In this document: positions 27,422 through 36,517 of the stretch, one piece after another | Layout of the letters: the number at the start of each line of letters is the position of its first letter | Numbering within the stretch: position 1 is the first letter of the stretch | Assembly (NCBI RefSeq): GCF_903772925.1 | Contig: NZ_LR812090.1 | Coordinates: 1,075,811-1,139,810 of the forward strand | Direction: 5' to 3' | Source: Alteromonas macleodii | Lineage (GTDB): Bacteria > Pseudomonadota > Gammaproteobacteria > Enterobacterales > Alteromonadaceae | Length of the DNA: 64,000 nucleotides | Made by a program: the position numbers and the translations under genes | The notes under the pieces: model-generated | The model's input: only the letters and a program-made list of their open reading frames with translations | Told to the model about the DNA's origin: nothing | Databases searched by the model: none

Positions 27422-29464
27422 GTGAGTTCTGTTGATTTATATTCATTAGCTACAAGCGGCGTAAACGCTAGCAACAAGTTACTTCAAACTACGAGTAACA
27501 ATATTGCTAATGTGAATACACCTGGTTATGTCCGCGAGCGCACGGAGCTTCAAAACAGCCAAGTATTCGGTGTGGAGATTGGAAATACTGAGCGCGTTAT
27601 CAACGTATTTGCACAAAACCAACTGCGTCGTGATATTACATCGGTAGGTGAACTCGAAGCTTTTTCTAGTAAAACTACGGCAATTGACAATCTTCTGGCC
27701 AGCGAAGCCAACTCTATTTCTCAGGGGTTAAGTGAATACTTTTCTGCATTGCAAACCGCCGCCGACGATCCAACAAACCTTGCATCTCGTGAACAGGTAC
27801 TTAGTAAATCTGAATCCCTCTATAACCGAATGAGAACCTTGTCGGATTATATGTTGGAAAAAGAAGAAGAGCTCAATTTAGAGTTCACTTCAATGGTTAA
27901 CAGAGCGAATACCCTAATAGGCAATATTGGTGATTTAAATCGCAATATTGTTATTGCAAACGGCAACAATACGAGTGACCAGCCCAGTGCTCTTCTTAAC
28001 GAACGAGATCAGGCGATAGACGAGCTTGCCTCAATAATGGGAATTACTGTAAAAGAGAGCACCACTCAAAACGGCGCTGTTACTATTAACCTAACTTCCG
28101 GCGAGTCACTCGTACTCGAAAACGGCGCATTCAATCTTTTTGAGTTAAGTTCTAACGCTGATTTAACGACCAAAGAGATCAAACTAGAAACTAATTTTGG
28201 CTCGCAAACTAAAAACGATGCTTCAATACGTGTCGTCGAAGAAGACTTAGGCGGAGCTTTAGGAGGCTTGTTTAGGTATCGCAATGAAGTTTTAGGACCA
28301 ACAATGCGCGACGTAGGTCAGCTCTCCGTCGCTTTTGCCGATGCGATGAATACGCAGAATAAACTGGGTATGGACTTAGACGGGCAAATAGGCGGTAACA
28401 TTTTCGACATTCCTTCTTTTAGAGGGCTAGCCTATGAAGACACCAATGGCGACTACGTAGTTACAGCACAAATCACCGAAGGCAAGGGCGCTGAATTAAC
28501 CGACGCCGATTACAAAATTGAAGTGACGGCCGTTGCCGCTGGTGTACCCAGTGAAATAGAAATCACATTTCTAAATCCAGACGGCACGCCTAAAAAAGAC
28601 GGTTCAGGCAATGATATCATTTTTTCAAACTTTGCTGTTACGTCAGGTTTTAATGAGCTACCTGGCGGCATCGAAATAGACTTTGCAGGGAGCGATCCCT
28701 ACACCGTGGGTAACGAGTTTTTGATTCAGCCAACAAAGGATGTGGCTTCAAATATAAGTTTAGATACAAATCGCCCAGAGGATTTAGCTTTCGCCAATCC
28801 GGTACGAGCTGGGGCTGACAGTACAAACTTAGGCAGCGCTAACGTAATAGATGTAACTGTTTCGAATACGGAAGTGGGAACCTCTGCTTTTGATGGAGCG
28901 GGTGGCCTTTTAAATTCAGCACCCGCTCAAATTAGCTTTACGGCTGCCGATACCTATGAAGTGTTAGATGGAAGCGGGACGGTTTTAGCTACTGTAACGG
29001 GTACAACGGATTTAACGAACCTTATCACTCAAGCGGGAATAAGTCCTGATCCAGGTTTTGATCTGAGCTTAGATGGTGTGCCAAAAGCAGGTGATAGCTT
29101 TTCAATTAGCTATAATACAGATGGGTTCAACGATAACAGCAATGCGCTTAATTTAGCTGCTCTTCAGAATGAAAATAAAGTTCAGGTGAGTAGTGAAGCA
29201 ACCAATACGCCAAGAACGTTTCAAGATGCCTATGCGTCTATGGTAGGGCGTATTGGTGAAGATGCATCAATGGCTAGTGTCTCATTGGCTTCGGCTGAAG
29301 CGATGAAAGTTCAATCGCAAAACTGGTTTGAGTCTGTGTCGGGCGTAAGCTTGGACGAAGAAGCTGCTAACTTGATAAAATACCAGCAGAGCTATGCAGC
29401 TGCAGCACGTATTTTATCTACGGCCCAAGAATTATTTAATACCATTTTGCAATCAGCAAGGTAG
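27422..29464 (+). CDS. flgK: FlgK hook-filament junction protein
   Basis: A 680-residue protein with GTG start after AGGAG. The N-terminus (LYSLATSGVNASNKLLQTTS, NNIANVNTPGYVRER) and C-terminus (SLDEEAANLIKYQQSYAAAA) are the conserved FlgK ends. It is about 130 residues longer than enteric FlgK (about 547), the extra lying in the surface-exposed middle (about 310-590), which is Asp/Gly-rich. It is chaperoned by FlgN. Confidence 0.95.
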   Translation: MSSVDLYSLATSGVNASNKLLQTTSNNIANVNTPGYVRERTELQNSQVFGVEIGNTERVINVFAQNQLRRDITSVGELEAFSSKTTAIDNLLASEANSISQGLSEYFSALQTAADDPTNLASREQVLSKSESLYNRMRTLSDYMLEKEEELNLEFTSMVNRANTLIGNIGDLNRNIVIANGNNTSDQPSALLNERDQAIDELASIMGITVKESTTQNGAVTINLTSGESLVLENGAFNLFELSSNADLTTKEIKLETNFGSQTKNDASIRVVEEDLGGALGGLFRYRNEVLGPTMRDVGQLSVAFADAMNTQNKLGMDLDGQIGGNIFDIPSFRGLAYEDTNGDYVVTAQITEGKGAELTDADYKIEVTAVAAGVPSEIEITFLNPDGTPKKDGSGNDIIFSNFAVTSGFNELPGGIEIDFAGSDPYTVGNEFLIQPTKDVASNISLDTNRPEDLAFANPVRAGADSTNLGSANVIDVTVSNTEVGTSAFDGAGGLLNSAPAQISFTAADTYEVLDGSGTVLATVTGTTDLTNLITQAGISPDPGFDLSLDGVPKAGDSFSISYNTDGFNDNSNALNLAALQNENKVQVSSEATNTPRTFQDAYASMVGRIGEDASMASVSLASAEAMKVQSQNWFESVSGVSLDEEAANLIKYQQSYAAAARILSTAQELFNTILQSAR

Positions 29465-29471
29465 GTGAGCT

Positions 29472-30695
29472 ATGCGTATATCAACGAATCAAATTTATGA
29501 TCAAAACATGCGCTCGATTATGCAAAATCAGGGCGACTTGGCGAAAACCCAAGAACAGCTAGCTTCAGGTAAACGCATAATCACGCCCAGCGATGACCCT
29601 GTTGGAGCAGCGAAAGTACTGCGCTTAACCGAAGAAATCGATGAGCTTACTCAGTTTCAACGCAATAATGATTTGGTAACGGGGTCGCTTGAACAGCAAG
29701 AGGCTGTGCTGACAAATATTACCAACTCAATAAATCGTGCGAGAACGCTTATCGTTCAAGCTGGAAATGGGATTTTAGACGATCCTGACAAACGTGCTAT
29801 TGGTTCAGAGTTAGAGCAAATAAAGCTTGAGGTGTTCGATCTGATGAATACCCAAGATGCAGACGGAAATTATTTGTATGCGGGCTTTCAGTCTGGAAAC
29901 CAGGCGTTTACTTACAACCCCGCGTCTGGGGGTAATGCCATCTCTTTCTCTGGAGATGCTGGTGTTAATTTTATCCAACTTTCTAACAGTTCAAAAATTC
30001 AATCAACCAGTAACGGTTATGAAGTTTTTGAAAATGTATTATCTCGTTTTAACTTCTCGGTTACTGGTAGTACGGTGGGATCGTTAGACGGAGCCACCAT
30101 TTCAGAACAAGGCACCTTTGATACCTTTTTTAACAATAACTACGACGCGGTGAATAGCTCGAATAACGATTTTCGCATAGACTTTTTGGGCTCAGGTCAG
30201 GCACAACTTGTTAATCAAAACAGCGGTGCAGTTATTGACACAGTGGGCTACACGTCTGGCGAACCGTTCACAATAAAAGGAATGCAGTTTGATGCCGTAG
30301 CAGCTCCGGGTACGAGCATTGATTTTTCTCTCGATCAGCCAGAGAAAAAGAGCATGGCGCAAACCATTCACGAAGTGCAAACATTGCTATCGGATAGCAC
30401 CATTAATCATGGCGCATTACAAGACGCTATTGCCGATGCATTGGTCGGTTTAGATAACGGGTTAGAGAAAATATCGCTTGAGCGGGCCTCTATAGGTAGT
30501 CGCCTAAACATTGCTGAAAGTACTTACGAAAGTAACTTGGATATGGAAATTGCTGCCAAAGCGCAACGCTCTTCTATTCAAGACGTTGACTATGCTGAAG
30601 CGTCTACTGAATTCGCAAAGCAAGAAACTGCGCTAAATGCTGCGCTTACAACTTTTCCTCAGGTATCTAACTTATCTTTGTTCAACTACATTTAA
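29472..30695 (+). CDS. flgL: FlgL hook-filament junction protein
   Basis: A 407-residue protein with a flagellin-like N-terminus (MRISTNQIYDQNMRSIMQNQ, LASGKRIITPSDDPVGAAKV) and C-terminus with DVDYAEASTEFAKQETALNA. It connects FlgK to the filament. It lies 7 bp after flgK and is the last gene of the operon, with only 6 bp to the convergent downstream ORF. Confidence 0.95.
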   Translation: MRISTNQIYDQNMRSIMQNQGDLAKTQEQLASGKRIITPSDDPVGAAKVLRLTEEIDELTQFQRNNDLVTGSLEQQEAVLTNITNSINRARTLIVQAGNGILDDPDKRAIGSELEQIKLEVFDLMNTQDADGNYLYAGFQSGNQAFTYNPASGGNAISFSGDAGVNFIQLSNSSKIQSTSNGYEVFENVLSRFNFSVTGSTVGSLDGATISEQGTFDTFFNNNYDAVNSSNNDFRIDFLGSGQAQLVNQNSGAVIDTVGYTSGEPFTIKGMQFDAVAAPGTSIDFSLDQPEKKSMAQTIHEVQTLLSDSTINHGALQDAIADALVGLDNGLEKISLERASIGSRLNIAESTYESNLDMEIAAKAQRSSIQDVDYAEASTEFAKQETALNAALTTFPQVSNLSLFNYI

Positions 30696-30701
30696 CAGAC
30701 G

Positions 30702-31676
30702 CTAACATAGCGAATTGATGCCCTTGATCTTGGCCAGGTAAACTCTGGCCTCGTTATCGATGTGACTTGAGTAATAAGACATATAAAGGACATCATCTTT
30801 TAATACTATTCCTGGATAACTCGTATCACCGCTGCTAGGCAATGTTAGTACCTCGGTAAGCTGTTTGCTTTTTGCATCGAAATGCCAAATACGCGTTGAA
30901 AACTTCCGATTTTCCCAATCTACGTGCCGGCCAGCGACCAAAAATGTGGTTTCGCTTAAGGCTACGGCACAAGGTCCACCAATATAGATACCTAAATCAC
31001 ACCAGTTCCACTTTGTATAAGGTGGTTTGGAAGTGCCAAAATGAGCAGAAAATGTATCAGAGTCACGTCTCACAAAAACAGCGGCGTGCCCCTCAGAGTT
31101 AAACAGAAGTGCACTTTCATTCGGAAAACCTTTGTTGTTTTTAGCTAGTCCAAAAACGTTTGATTTGTGAATGCGCATGGCTCGTGTTGGGTCGCCTTCA
31201 TACAGCGAAATGTGTTCAGCTGGACGATGATAAGCAAAACCGAACGCTTTATTGTTTATCCATTGTGGCCTCCATATCCACCATCCATCATCCCCAAACC
31301 AGTGTTTACTAGACCAAGATTTTCCAGTGGTAGTGAAAACGCTGAGCATTTTTGTGTGGGCTTGAGCATTTTCATCAATAGTCTTTGCAAAGGCCGTTAA
31401 TATTACCCTATGCCCGTCAAACATCAGTTTAGGATCTCTTAAATCTGTGCCAGGTTCACTAATCAGAACCTTACTGACAACCTGAAACGTTTTTTCGCAA
31501 ACAGTGAGGATAACTATTACCCCATCTTTGCTCACATGATTAGTTGCCTGGCGATAACAACACAACAATGAATTACTACTTTTGTCGTAGGGATTTTCCA
31601 TCAAATCAGTAAAGGCTGCATGTATAGCGGGCGGTGAGATACGACAAACTTCAATTAATTTGAGTTTTTTATTCAA
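30702..31676 (-). CDS. Unrecognised protein with beta-propeller (sialidase/GH43-like) features
   Basis: A 324-residue protein. The start is TTG, supported by AAAGGAG seven bases upstream; there is no near in-frame ATG. It has no signal peptide or membrane segment. Regularly spaced beta-rich, Trp/Tyr-rich stretches (LRDPKLMFDGHRV, WWIWRPQW, GGPCAVALSETTFLVAGRHV, DTSYPGIVLKDDVLYMSYYS) look like blades of a five- or six-bladed propeller as in sialidases or GH43/GH32-like enzymes. I cannot assign catalytic residues with confidence. It sits convergent to flgL and just upstream of the flagellins, in a locus that makes a sialic-acid-like flagellar sugar, so a link to nonulosonate glycan is possible but only inferred. 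Confidence 0.6.
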   Translation of the reverse strand: MNKKLKLIEVCRISPPAIHAAFTDLMENPYDKSSNSLLCCYRQATNHVSKDGVIVILTVCEKTFQVVSKVLISEPGTDLRDPKLMFDGHRVILTAFAKTIDENAQAHTKMLSVFTTTGKSWSSKHWFGDDGWWIWRPQWINNKAFGFAYHRPAEHISLYEGDPTRAMRIHKSNVFGLAKNNKGFPNESALLFNSEGHAAVFVRRDSDTFSAHFGTSKPPYTKWNWCDLGIYIGGPCAVALSETTFLVAGRHVDWENRKFSTRIWHFDAKSKQLTEVLTLPSSGDTSYPGIVLKDDVLYMSYYSSHIDNEARVYLAKIKGINSLC

Positions 31677-31772
31677 TTGAAATCTCCTTTAAAAATCTGA
31701 TGTTTAGTGAAGGATTCTAGCTCTTTAAGCGGCAATATATTACCGCTAATCGGCAAATATCGTAATTTTTTC

Positions 31773-31799
31773 TAAAGAGAATTTGCATGTTGTCGATAC
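31773..31799 (+). promoter_or_regulatory. Sigma-28 type promoter for flagellin 1
   Basis: TAAA, 15 bases, then GTCGATAC (6 of 8 matches to GCCGATAA). It gives a leader of about 110 bases to the ATG at 31916. The leader holds two hairpins (GTCGGAA/TTCCGAC and CCAGC/GCTGG). Confidence 0.75.
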
Positions 31800-31915
31800 A
31801 GTTTCTGAGAGAGCCAGTTCATCAATTACCCCTCAGGTCTTGATGACTACTAAAACAAAACGTCGGAAATTCCGACAGCCAGCGCACGCTGGACTGAGAG
31901 TGTAGGAGAGACTTT

Positions 31916-32758
31916 ATGTCTATGTTCGTTAATACCAATGTATCCTCATTGAATGCCCAGCGTCAGCTTTTTGATGTAAGCAATTCTTTGAGCACGTCTT
32001 TTGAGCGTCTATCTTCAGGCTTCCGTATCAACAGCGCTGCTGATGATGCCGCGGGTCTACAGATCACTGACCGTATGACTTCACAAATTGAAGGTCTAAA
32101 CCAAGCTGTACGTAACGCTAATGATGCGATTTCACTGTCGCAGACTGCTGAAGGTGCGTTATCTGAAACAACTACAGCACTTCAACGTATTCGTACTCTA
32201 GCGATTCAATCACAAAACGGTATCAACAGCTCTGCTGACCGTGCTGCGCTTCAAAAAGAAGTGTCTGCATTACGTACAGAAATTTCACGTATCGCAACAA
32301 CAACTGAGTTTGCCGGTGTAAGTATTCTTTCTGGTGCGTTCTCTGCTTCGTTCCTAGTAGGTGCGAACGCAGGTCAGACAATTTCAGTTAACTTGTCTTC
32401 ACCTACGCTAACTGCTGCGGGTGTTTCAGGTTTTGGACCTACAGGGCTTGGTATCAGTGGTAACGTACTTACAGCGAGTGCAGCGTCATCAATTCTTGAT
32501 AGTGTAGATAGCGCTATCTCTGCAATTGGTAGCTTACGTGCCGATTTAGGTGCCTTACAGAACCGCTTCCAGTCAACTATCCGTAACCTAAGCAACATCT
32601 CTGAAAACGTATCGGCTGCACGTTCACAGATTAAGGATACCGATTTCGCGACTGAAACAGCTAACCTAACCCGTAACCAGATCATTCAGCAGGCAAGTAC
32701 TACTGTATTATCGCAGGCTAACCAGCGCCCGCAGGCTGCATTACAGCTTCTAGGTTAA
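31916..32758 (+). CDS. fliC: Flagellin 1
   Basis: A 280-residue flagellin with conserved D0/D1 ends ([21 protein letters not shown]-terminal [20 protein letters not shown]) and a short central region of the polar-flagellin type. GGAGAG precedes the ATG. A sigma-28 type promoter lies upstream and a perfect terminator downstream, so it is monocistronic. Ser/Thr-rich central segments (about 140-200) are plausible sites for the pseudaminic acid modification encoded downstream. Confidence 0.95.
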   Translation: MSMFVNTNVSSLNAQRQLFDVSNSLSTSFERLSSGFRINSAADDAAGLQITDRMTSQIEGLNQAVRNANDAISLSQTAEGALSETTTALQRIRTLAIQSQNGINSSADRAALQKEVSALRTEISRIATTTEFAGVSILSGAFSASFLVGANAGQTISVNLSSPTLTAAGVSGFGPTGLGISGNVLTASAASSILDSVDSAISAIGSLRADLGALQNRFQSTIRNLSNISENVSAARSQIKDTDFATETANLTRNQIIQQASTTVLSQANQRPQAALQLLG

Positions 32759-32773
32759 TCGTAATTAGCGTGA

Positions 32774-32788
32774 AGCCAGGAGGTAGTG
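32774..32788 (+). repeat. 15-bp repeat, copy A
   Basis: AGCCAGGAGGTAGTG lies between the flagellin 1 stop and its terminator. An identical copy is in the flagellin 2 leader at 33243-33257. It contains AGGAGG, which could act as a Shine-Dalgarno-like or CsrA-type GGA element. Confidence 0.7.
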
Positions 32789-32810
32789 CTCTAGTTCACG
32801 TGCGTTTAAA

Positions 32811-32837
32811 GCTGGTCTTTTCAAGACCAGCTTTTTT
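32811..32837 (+). terminator. Rho-independent terminator after flagellin 1
   Basis: GCTGGTCTT, a three-base loop, AAGACCAGC, then TTTTTT: a perfect 9-bp stem with a U-run. Confidence 0.93.
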
Positions 32838-32971
32838 ATATCTCAACCACTTAATTGTTATAAAGCCCGCCTACACACATATTTGTGCTTTCAGTCCATA
32901 GCCCTAACACTATGAAGTTAAGAGGTTTTTTTATTTATTCTCTTTTTTATCTAAAAATTTGAAAAAATATC

Positions 32972-32999
32972 TAAAGTAAAAATCGATCTTTGACGATAA
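32972..32999 (+). promoter_or_regulatory. Distal sigma-28-like site upstream of flagellin 2
   Basis: TAAA, 16 bases, GACGATAA. The -10 is close to consensus but the spacer is one base longer than optimal. Confidence 0.5.
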
Positions 33000-33164
33000 C
33001 TAATACAAAGGGGAGATAAACGATGTTTTTATCCTCTACGCTTCTAAAGTTTATGTTTAAAAGCGTTAATAGCACCGTTTTAATTCAGATTTACTTTAAG
33101 ATTCTGAGTTTAAAAGTTAGGAAATACAGTGCTTTAAGTCGACAAAAGGTTTTGAAAAAAATAT

Positions 33165-33192
33165 TAAAGTAATTTCAAGCAAAGGTCGATAA
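33165..33192 (+). promoter_or_regulatory. Proximal sigma-28-like promoter for flagellin 2
   Basis: TAAA, 16 bases, GTCGATAA. It predicts a leader of about 260 bases before the ATG at 33464. Confidence 0.6.
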
Positions 33193-33242
33193 AAGATGGA
33201 GTTTGCTGATAGATGGTTAGAGCTGCTGACCGGCGAGAATAG

Positions 33243-33257
33243 AGCCAGGAGGTAGTG
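33243..33257 (+). repeat. 15-bp repeat, copy B
   Basis: AGCCAGGAGGTAGTG, identical to 32774-32788, within the presumed flagellin 2 leader. Confidence 0.7.
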
Positions 33258-33463
33258 AGAGGTTTGAGGTTCTGGAACACCAAACCCACCGACCAGCAAA
33301 GAGAAGAAACTTCTCTATTTAGCAAGTTCCATTGGTAGTGTGCCAATGAAACGTCAGAATAAACTGACAGAGTTTTCAAAGCACAGGTTATGCCAAATAT
33401 TTAAATTAATTGCGCAAATAATAAAACCAATAGCGCCATACTCGAAACTGTTAGGAGAGACCC

Positions 33464-34312
33464 ATGAGTCTATTTGTTAATACCAATGTGTCATCATTAA
33501 ATGCACAACGTCAATTGTTCACTACAGGTAATAATCTGAGCACTGCTTTTGAGCGCCTTTCTTCAGGCTTCAGAATTAACAGCGCGGCAGATGATGCGGC
33601 TGGACTGCAAATTACTGACCGTATGACTTCACAAATTCAAGGTTTAGACCAGGCGGTTCGAAACGCTAACGACGGTATCTCATTAGCGCAAACAGCTGAA
33701 GGCGCAATGGCCGAAACAACCACAGCTTTGCAGCGTATTCGTACCTTGGCGATTCAATCTCAAAACGGTATTAACAGCTCTGCAGACCGAGCAGCGCTAC
33801 AGAAAGAAGTGTCTGCACTAAGAACGGAAATCTCAAGAATTGCAACGACTACCGAATTTGCCGGTGTAAGTATCCTTTCTGGTGTGTTTTCAGCATCGTT
33901 CTTAGTTGGCGCGAACTCAGGTCAGACGATTTCTGTTAATCTATCGTCTCAAGCACTAACTGCAGCAGGTGTAACCGGCTTTAGCGCTACTGGCTTGGGA
34001 ATTATTTCAGCTGACGTACTAACTGCCGCTGGCGCATCAGCACTTCTTGATGATGTTGATACGGCAATATCGGCAATTGGTGGCCTACGTGCAGATTTGG
34101 GTGCTATCCAGAATAGATTCCAATCTACAATTAGAAACTTAAGTAACATCTCAGAGAACGTATCAGCGGCAAGATCGCGAATTAAAGATGCGGACTTTGC
34201 CACCGAGACGGCAGAATTGAGCCGCAACCAGATTTTGCAGCAGGCAAGTACCACTATCCTGGCGCAGGCAAATCAGCGTCCACAGGCTGCACTTTCACTA
34301 CTAGGTGGTTAA
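33464..34312 (+). CDS. fliC: Flagellin 2
   Basis: A 282-residue flagellin, very similar to flagellin 1 over both conserved ends ([19 protein letters not shown]-terminal NQILQQASTTILAQANQRPQ) and differing mainly in the middle. AGGAGAG precedes the ATG. It is preceded by sigma-28-like sites and a long leader, and followed by hairpins ending in a terminator at 34515. It is likely a product of tandem duplication of flagellin 1 or 3. Confidence 0.95.
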   Translation: MSLFVNTNVSSLNAQRQLFTTGNNLSTAFERLSSGFRINSAADDAAGLQITDRMTSQIQGLDQAVRNANDGISLAQTAEGAMAETTTALQRIRTLAIQSQNGINSSADRAALQKEVSALRTEISRIATTTEFAGVSILSGVFSASFLVGANSGQTISVNLSSQALTAAGVTGFSATGLGIISADVLTAAGASALLDDVDTAISAIGGLRADLGAIQNRFQSTIRNLSNISENVSAARSRIKDADFATETAELSRNQILQQASTTILAQANQRPQAALSLLGG

Positions 34313-34410
34313 TAGGTTAGACGCTTTATTTGGGAAGGAGTTGAGAGGCCATCCCCTAAAGAAGGTAAGCGGCCAATGAGGCCGCTCCCTTAAGAAAGCG
34401 TCGACTAACA

Positions 34411-34425
34411 GGACTGAGAGTGTAG
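34411..34425 (+). repeat. Copy of a flagellin 1 leader segment
   Basis: GGACTGAGAGTGTAG is identical to 31891-31905, which lies directly upstream of the flagellin 1 start. Here it is downstream of flagellin 2 and precedes no gene, suggesting a relic of flagellin gene duplication. Confidence 0.65.
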
Positions 34426-34514
34426 AAGTGTTGGTTGAGAGGCCAGTTTATCCTACTAAATACCTGCCAGCCGACAGAAACTGAATTTGCTCAATCTCCT
34501 AACGTGAGCAAATT

Positions 34515-34547
34515 GGCCGAGAGTTAAATTGTCTCGGCCTTTTTTTT
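34515..34547 (+). terminator. Rho-independent terminator downstream of flagellin 2
   Basis: GGCCGAGA, a nine-base loop, TCTCGGCC, then eight T. It lies 200 bases after the flagellin 2 stop, so a long 3' UTR or a separate small RNA could end here. Confidence 0.9.
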
Positions 34548-34923
34548 AGTATTACCGAAACATCCCGCCAATTTCAAACAAATTGCAGAGCAAGACAATC
34601 TGTTCAAACTCTTACTTGCAGCTTCGATGCCAATTTTGAAGAGTATTTCAAAAATCTGACTTTTATCGTGTGCCGATATGCATTAATCACTTACTTCTAT
34701 TTTCTATGCACTTAAATTGAATGTGCAAACCTTTATTGGGTTGCCTTTTGACGACTGCAATGAAGTACCCTCATTGAACAACTTTCATACTTGCACCTAC
34801 ATTTATCTAAAAAATTACGAAGAATTCGCGTAGTTAGATTATTTTTATTAAATTTCTTTTTTATATAAATCATTGGTTTAGGGTAATTCTAAATAATTTT
34901 TTCAAAAAAAATAAAAATAAGAC

Positions 34924-34950
34924 TAAAGAATCTAAAGGGTTGGCCGATAC
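34924..34950 (+). promoter_or_regulatory. Sigma-28 type promoter for flagellin 3
   Basis: TAAA, 15 bases, GCCGATAC: one mismatch to the -10 consensus and ideal spacing. It lies about 128 bases upstream of the ATG at 35078. Confidence 0.82.
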
Positions 34951-35077
34951 CTATAGTTGAGGGGTAATTTACTTTACTTTTAACAGAGGCGTTAGCTCGG
35001 AGTAGTGACCAAGCTAATATGAACTGGAAGGATTTGATCGTACCACATTGGTCGACGAGTCCCTAGGAGGTATTCCA

Positions 35078-35917
35078 ATGAGTTTATTCGTTAACACAAA
35101 TGTGTCTTCGATCAACGCACAACGTCAGCTTTTTGACGTAAATGATCGTTTATCTACGTCGTTCGAAAGATTGTCTTCAGGCTTTAGAATTAACAGTGCG
35201 GCAGATGACGCTGCAGGCCTTCAAATTTCTGACAGACTTACATCTCAGGTTGAAGGTTTGAACCAAGCTGTACGTAACGCAAATGATGCTATTTCGTTAG
35301 CGCAAACAGCCGAAGGTGCGATCAGCGAGATCACAACAAGCCTACAGCGTATTCGCCAGTTATCTATCCAATCGCAAAACGGTATCAATTCTTCTGCCGA
35401 CCGTTTGGCGCTACAAAAAGAAGTATCAGCGCTAAGAACTGAAATTTCTCGTATCGCAACGGATACTCAGTTTGGTAACGTTAACATCTTAGATGGTAAT
35501 TTTTCTGCTTCATTCCTAGTAGGTGCTAACGCAGGTCAAACGATTTCAGTAAATCTTTCAACTGGTAACCTAGGTTCAATCACTGGCTTTAGTACTGCTG
35601 GTCTTGGTATCGATAGCAACAGTGTTTCTACGGCGGCTGGTGCATCTGCACTACTTAGCGCTGTAGATGCTGCAATTTCTGGTATCGGGGGCGTTCGTGC
35701 TGATTTAGGTGCGCTTCAAAACAGATTCCAGTCGACTATTCGTAACCTGAGTAACATCAGTGAGAACTTGTCTGCGGCACGCTCTCAAATCAGAGACACA
35801 GATTTCGCGGCGGAAACGGCTGAACTAACACGTAACCAGATTATTCAACAAGCATCTGTTTCAGTTCTGAGCCAGGCTAATCAGCGTCCACAGACTGCGC
35901 TATCGTTGCTTGGATAA
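35078..35917 (+). CDS. fliC: Flagellin 3
   Basis: A 279-residue flagellin with ends matching flagellins 1 and 2 ([40 protein letters not shown]). The frame extends upstream to a GTG at 35048, but the ATG at 35078 follows a perfect TAGGAGG and aligns with the other flagellin starts. It has the best sigma-28 promoter of the three. A hairpin terminator follows at 35951, before flaG. Confidence 0.95.
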   Translation: MSLFVNTNVSSINAQRQLFDVNDRLSTSFERLSSGFRINSAADDAAGLQISDRLTSQVEGLNQAVRNANDAISLAQTAEGAISEITTSLQRIRQLSIQSQNGINSSADRLALQKEVSALRTEISRIATDTQFGNVNILDGNFSASFLVGANAGQTISVNLSTGNLGSITGFSTAGLGIDSNSVSTAAGASALLSAVDAAISGIGGVRADLGALQNRFQSTIRNLSNISENLSAARSQIRDTDFAAETAELTRNQIIQQASVSVLSQANQRPQTALSLLG

Positions 35918-35950
35918 GCTATAATACAATTTAGCCTTAGTTGAGATGTA

Positions 35951-35981
35951 ACGGGTGCTTGCTTAGGCAGGCTCCCGTTTT
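35951..35981 (+). terminator. Terminator-like hairpin between flagellin 3 and flaG
   Basis: ACGGG and CCCGT arms enclose a second imperfect GCTTGC/GCAGGC stem, followed by TTTTG. The T-run is short, so partial readthrough into flaG-fliD is possible. Confidence 0.65.
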
Positions 35982-36005
35982 GTCGTTTCAGAAGGGGGTA
36001 GAAAC

Positions 36006-36506
36006 GTGGAAATACCGAATATTCAAAATGGTCAGCCTTTTGCATCAAGTACAGGAATAGGGGCATCGCCGGATAGTGCTGCTAATACTGCACCGTCTGT
36101 AAAGGAGAATCTAAGTTCACCTAAAGAGGGGCAAAATGGCGTTATCAATACAGATGAGCTTGCAAAGGCGCCTTTAACTCAGCAAGTTAATGCTGAATTA
36201 GAAAAGGAAAATTTGTCTCAAGGTTTATCCCAAGACGCCGATAACCAAGGTGGAGAGAGGAATGCTGCTAAACTCGAAGAGGCAGTGGCAAAAGTTGAAT
36301 CATTTCTAACTGTTCAAAACAGGGACTTAACTTTTTCGATCGACGAAAATACTAACCGTTCAGTAGTAACGGTTAAAGACGGTCAATCTGGAGATGTTAT
36401 TCGGCAAATACCTTCCGAGGAGCTTTTAAAGCTTGCCGAAAGAATCCAAGAACTACAGCAGGATGTAGGGAATAGTGTAGGGGTGTTTATCAACAATCAG
36501 GTTTAA
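36006..36506 (+). CDS. flaG: FlaG-family protein
   Basis: A 166-residue protein with GTG start after AGAAGGGGG. The C-terminal half holds the FlaG signature (LTFSIDENTNRSVVTVKDGQ, VIRQIPSEELLKLAERIQEL). The N-terminal half is polar and low in complexity. FlaG affects filament length in related bacteria. It is 11 bp before fliD. Confidence 0.9.
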   Translation: MEIPNIQNGQPFASSTGIGASPDSAANTAPSVKENLSSPKEGQNGVINTDELAKAPLTQQVNAELEKENLSQGLSQDADNQGGERNAAKLEEAVAKVESFLTVQNRDLTFSIDENTNRSVVTVKDGQSGDVIRQIPSEELLKLAERIQELQQDVGNSVGVFINNQV

Positions 36507-36517
36507 TGAGGTAGGTT

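Larger units (their letters stand above)
32838..33463 (+). other. Non-coding region with two sigma-28 type sites and the long flagellin 2 leader
   Basis: No credible gene is visible in these 626 bases. They hold two sigma-28-like sites 193 bp apart (32972 and 33165), then about 260 bases of presumed 5' leader with small hairpins (GAGAAG/CTTCTC, CATTGG/CCAATG, GTCAG/CTGAC) and a 15-bp repeat shared with the flagellin 1 trailer. Confidence 0.6.
34313..35077 (+). other. Non-coding region between flagellins 2 and 3 with several hairpins
   Basis: No gene is visible. It contains the hairpin GCGGCC/GGCCGC (34369-34385), a 15-bp copy (34411-34425) of the flagellin 1 leader, an ATTTGCTCA/TGAGCAAAT hairpin (34486-34514), then a strong terminator. 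Very A/T-rich DNA follows, with the flagellin 3 promoter at 34924 and a leader of about 120 bases. Confidence 0.6.

Noticed and set aside
35048..35077. Upstream GTG start for flagellin 3
   Set aside because: The ATG at 35078 has a perfect AGGAGG and aligns with the starts of the two sister flagellins.
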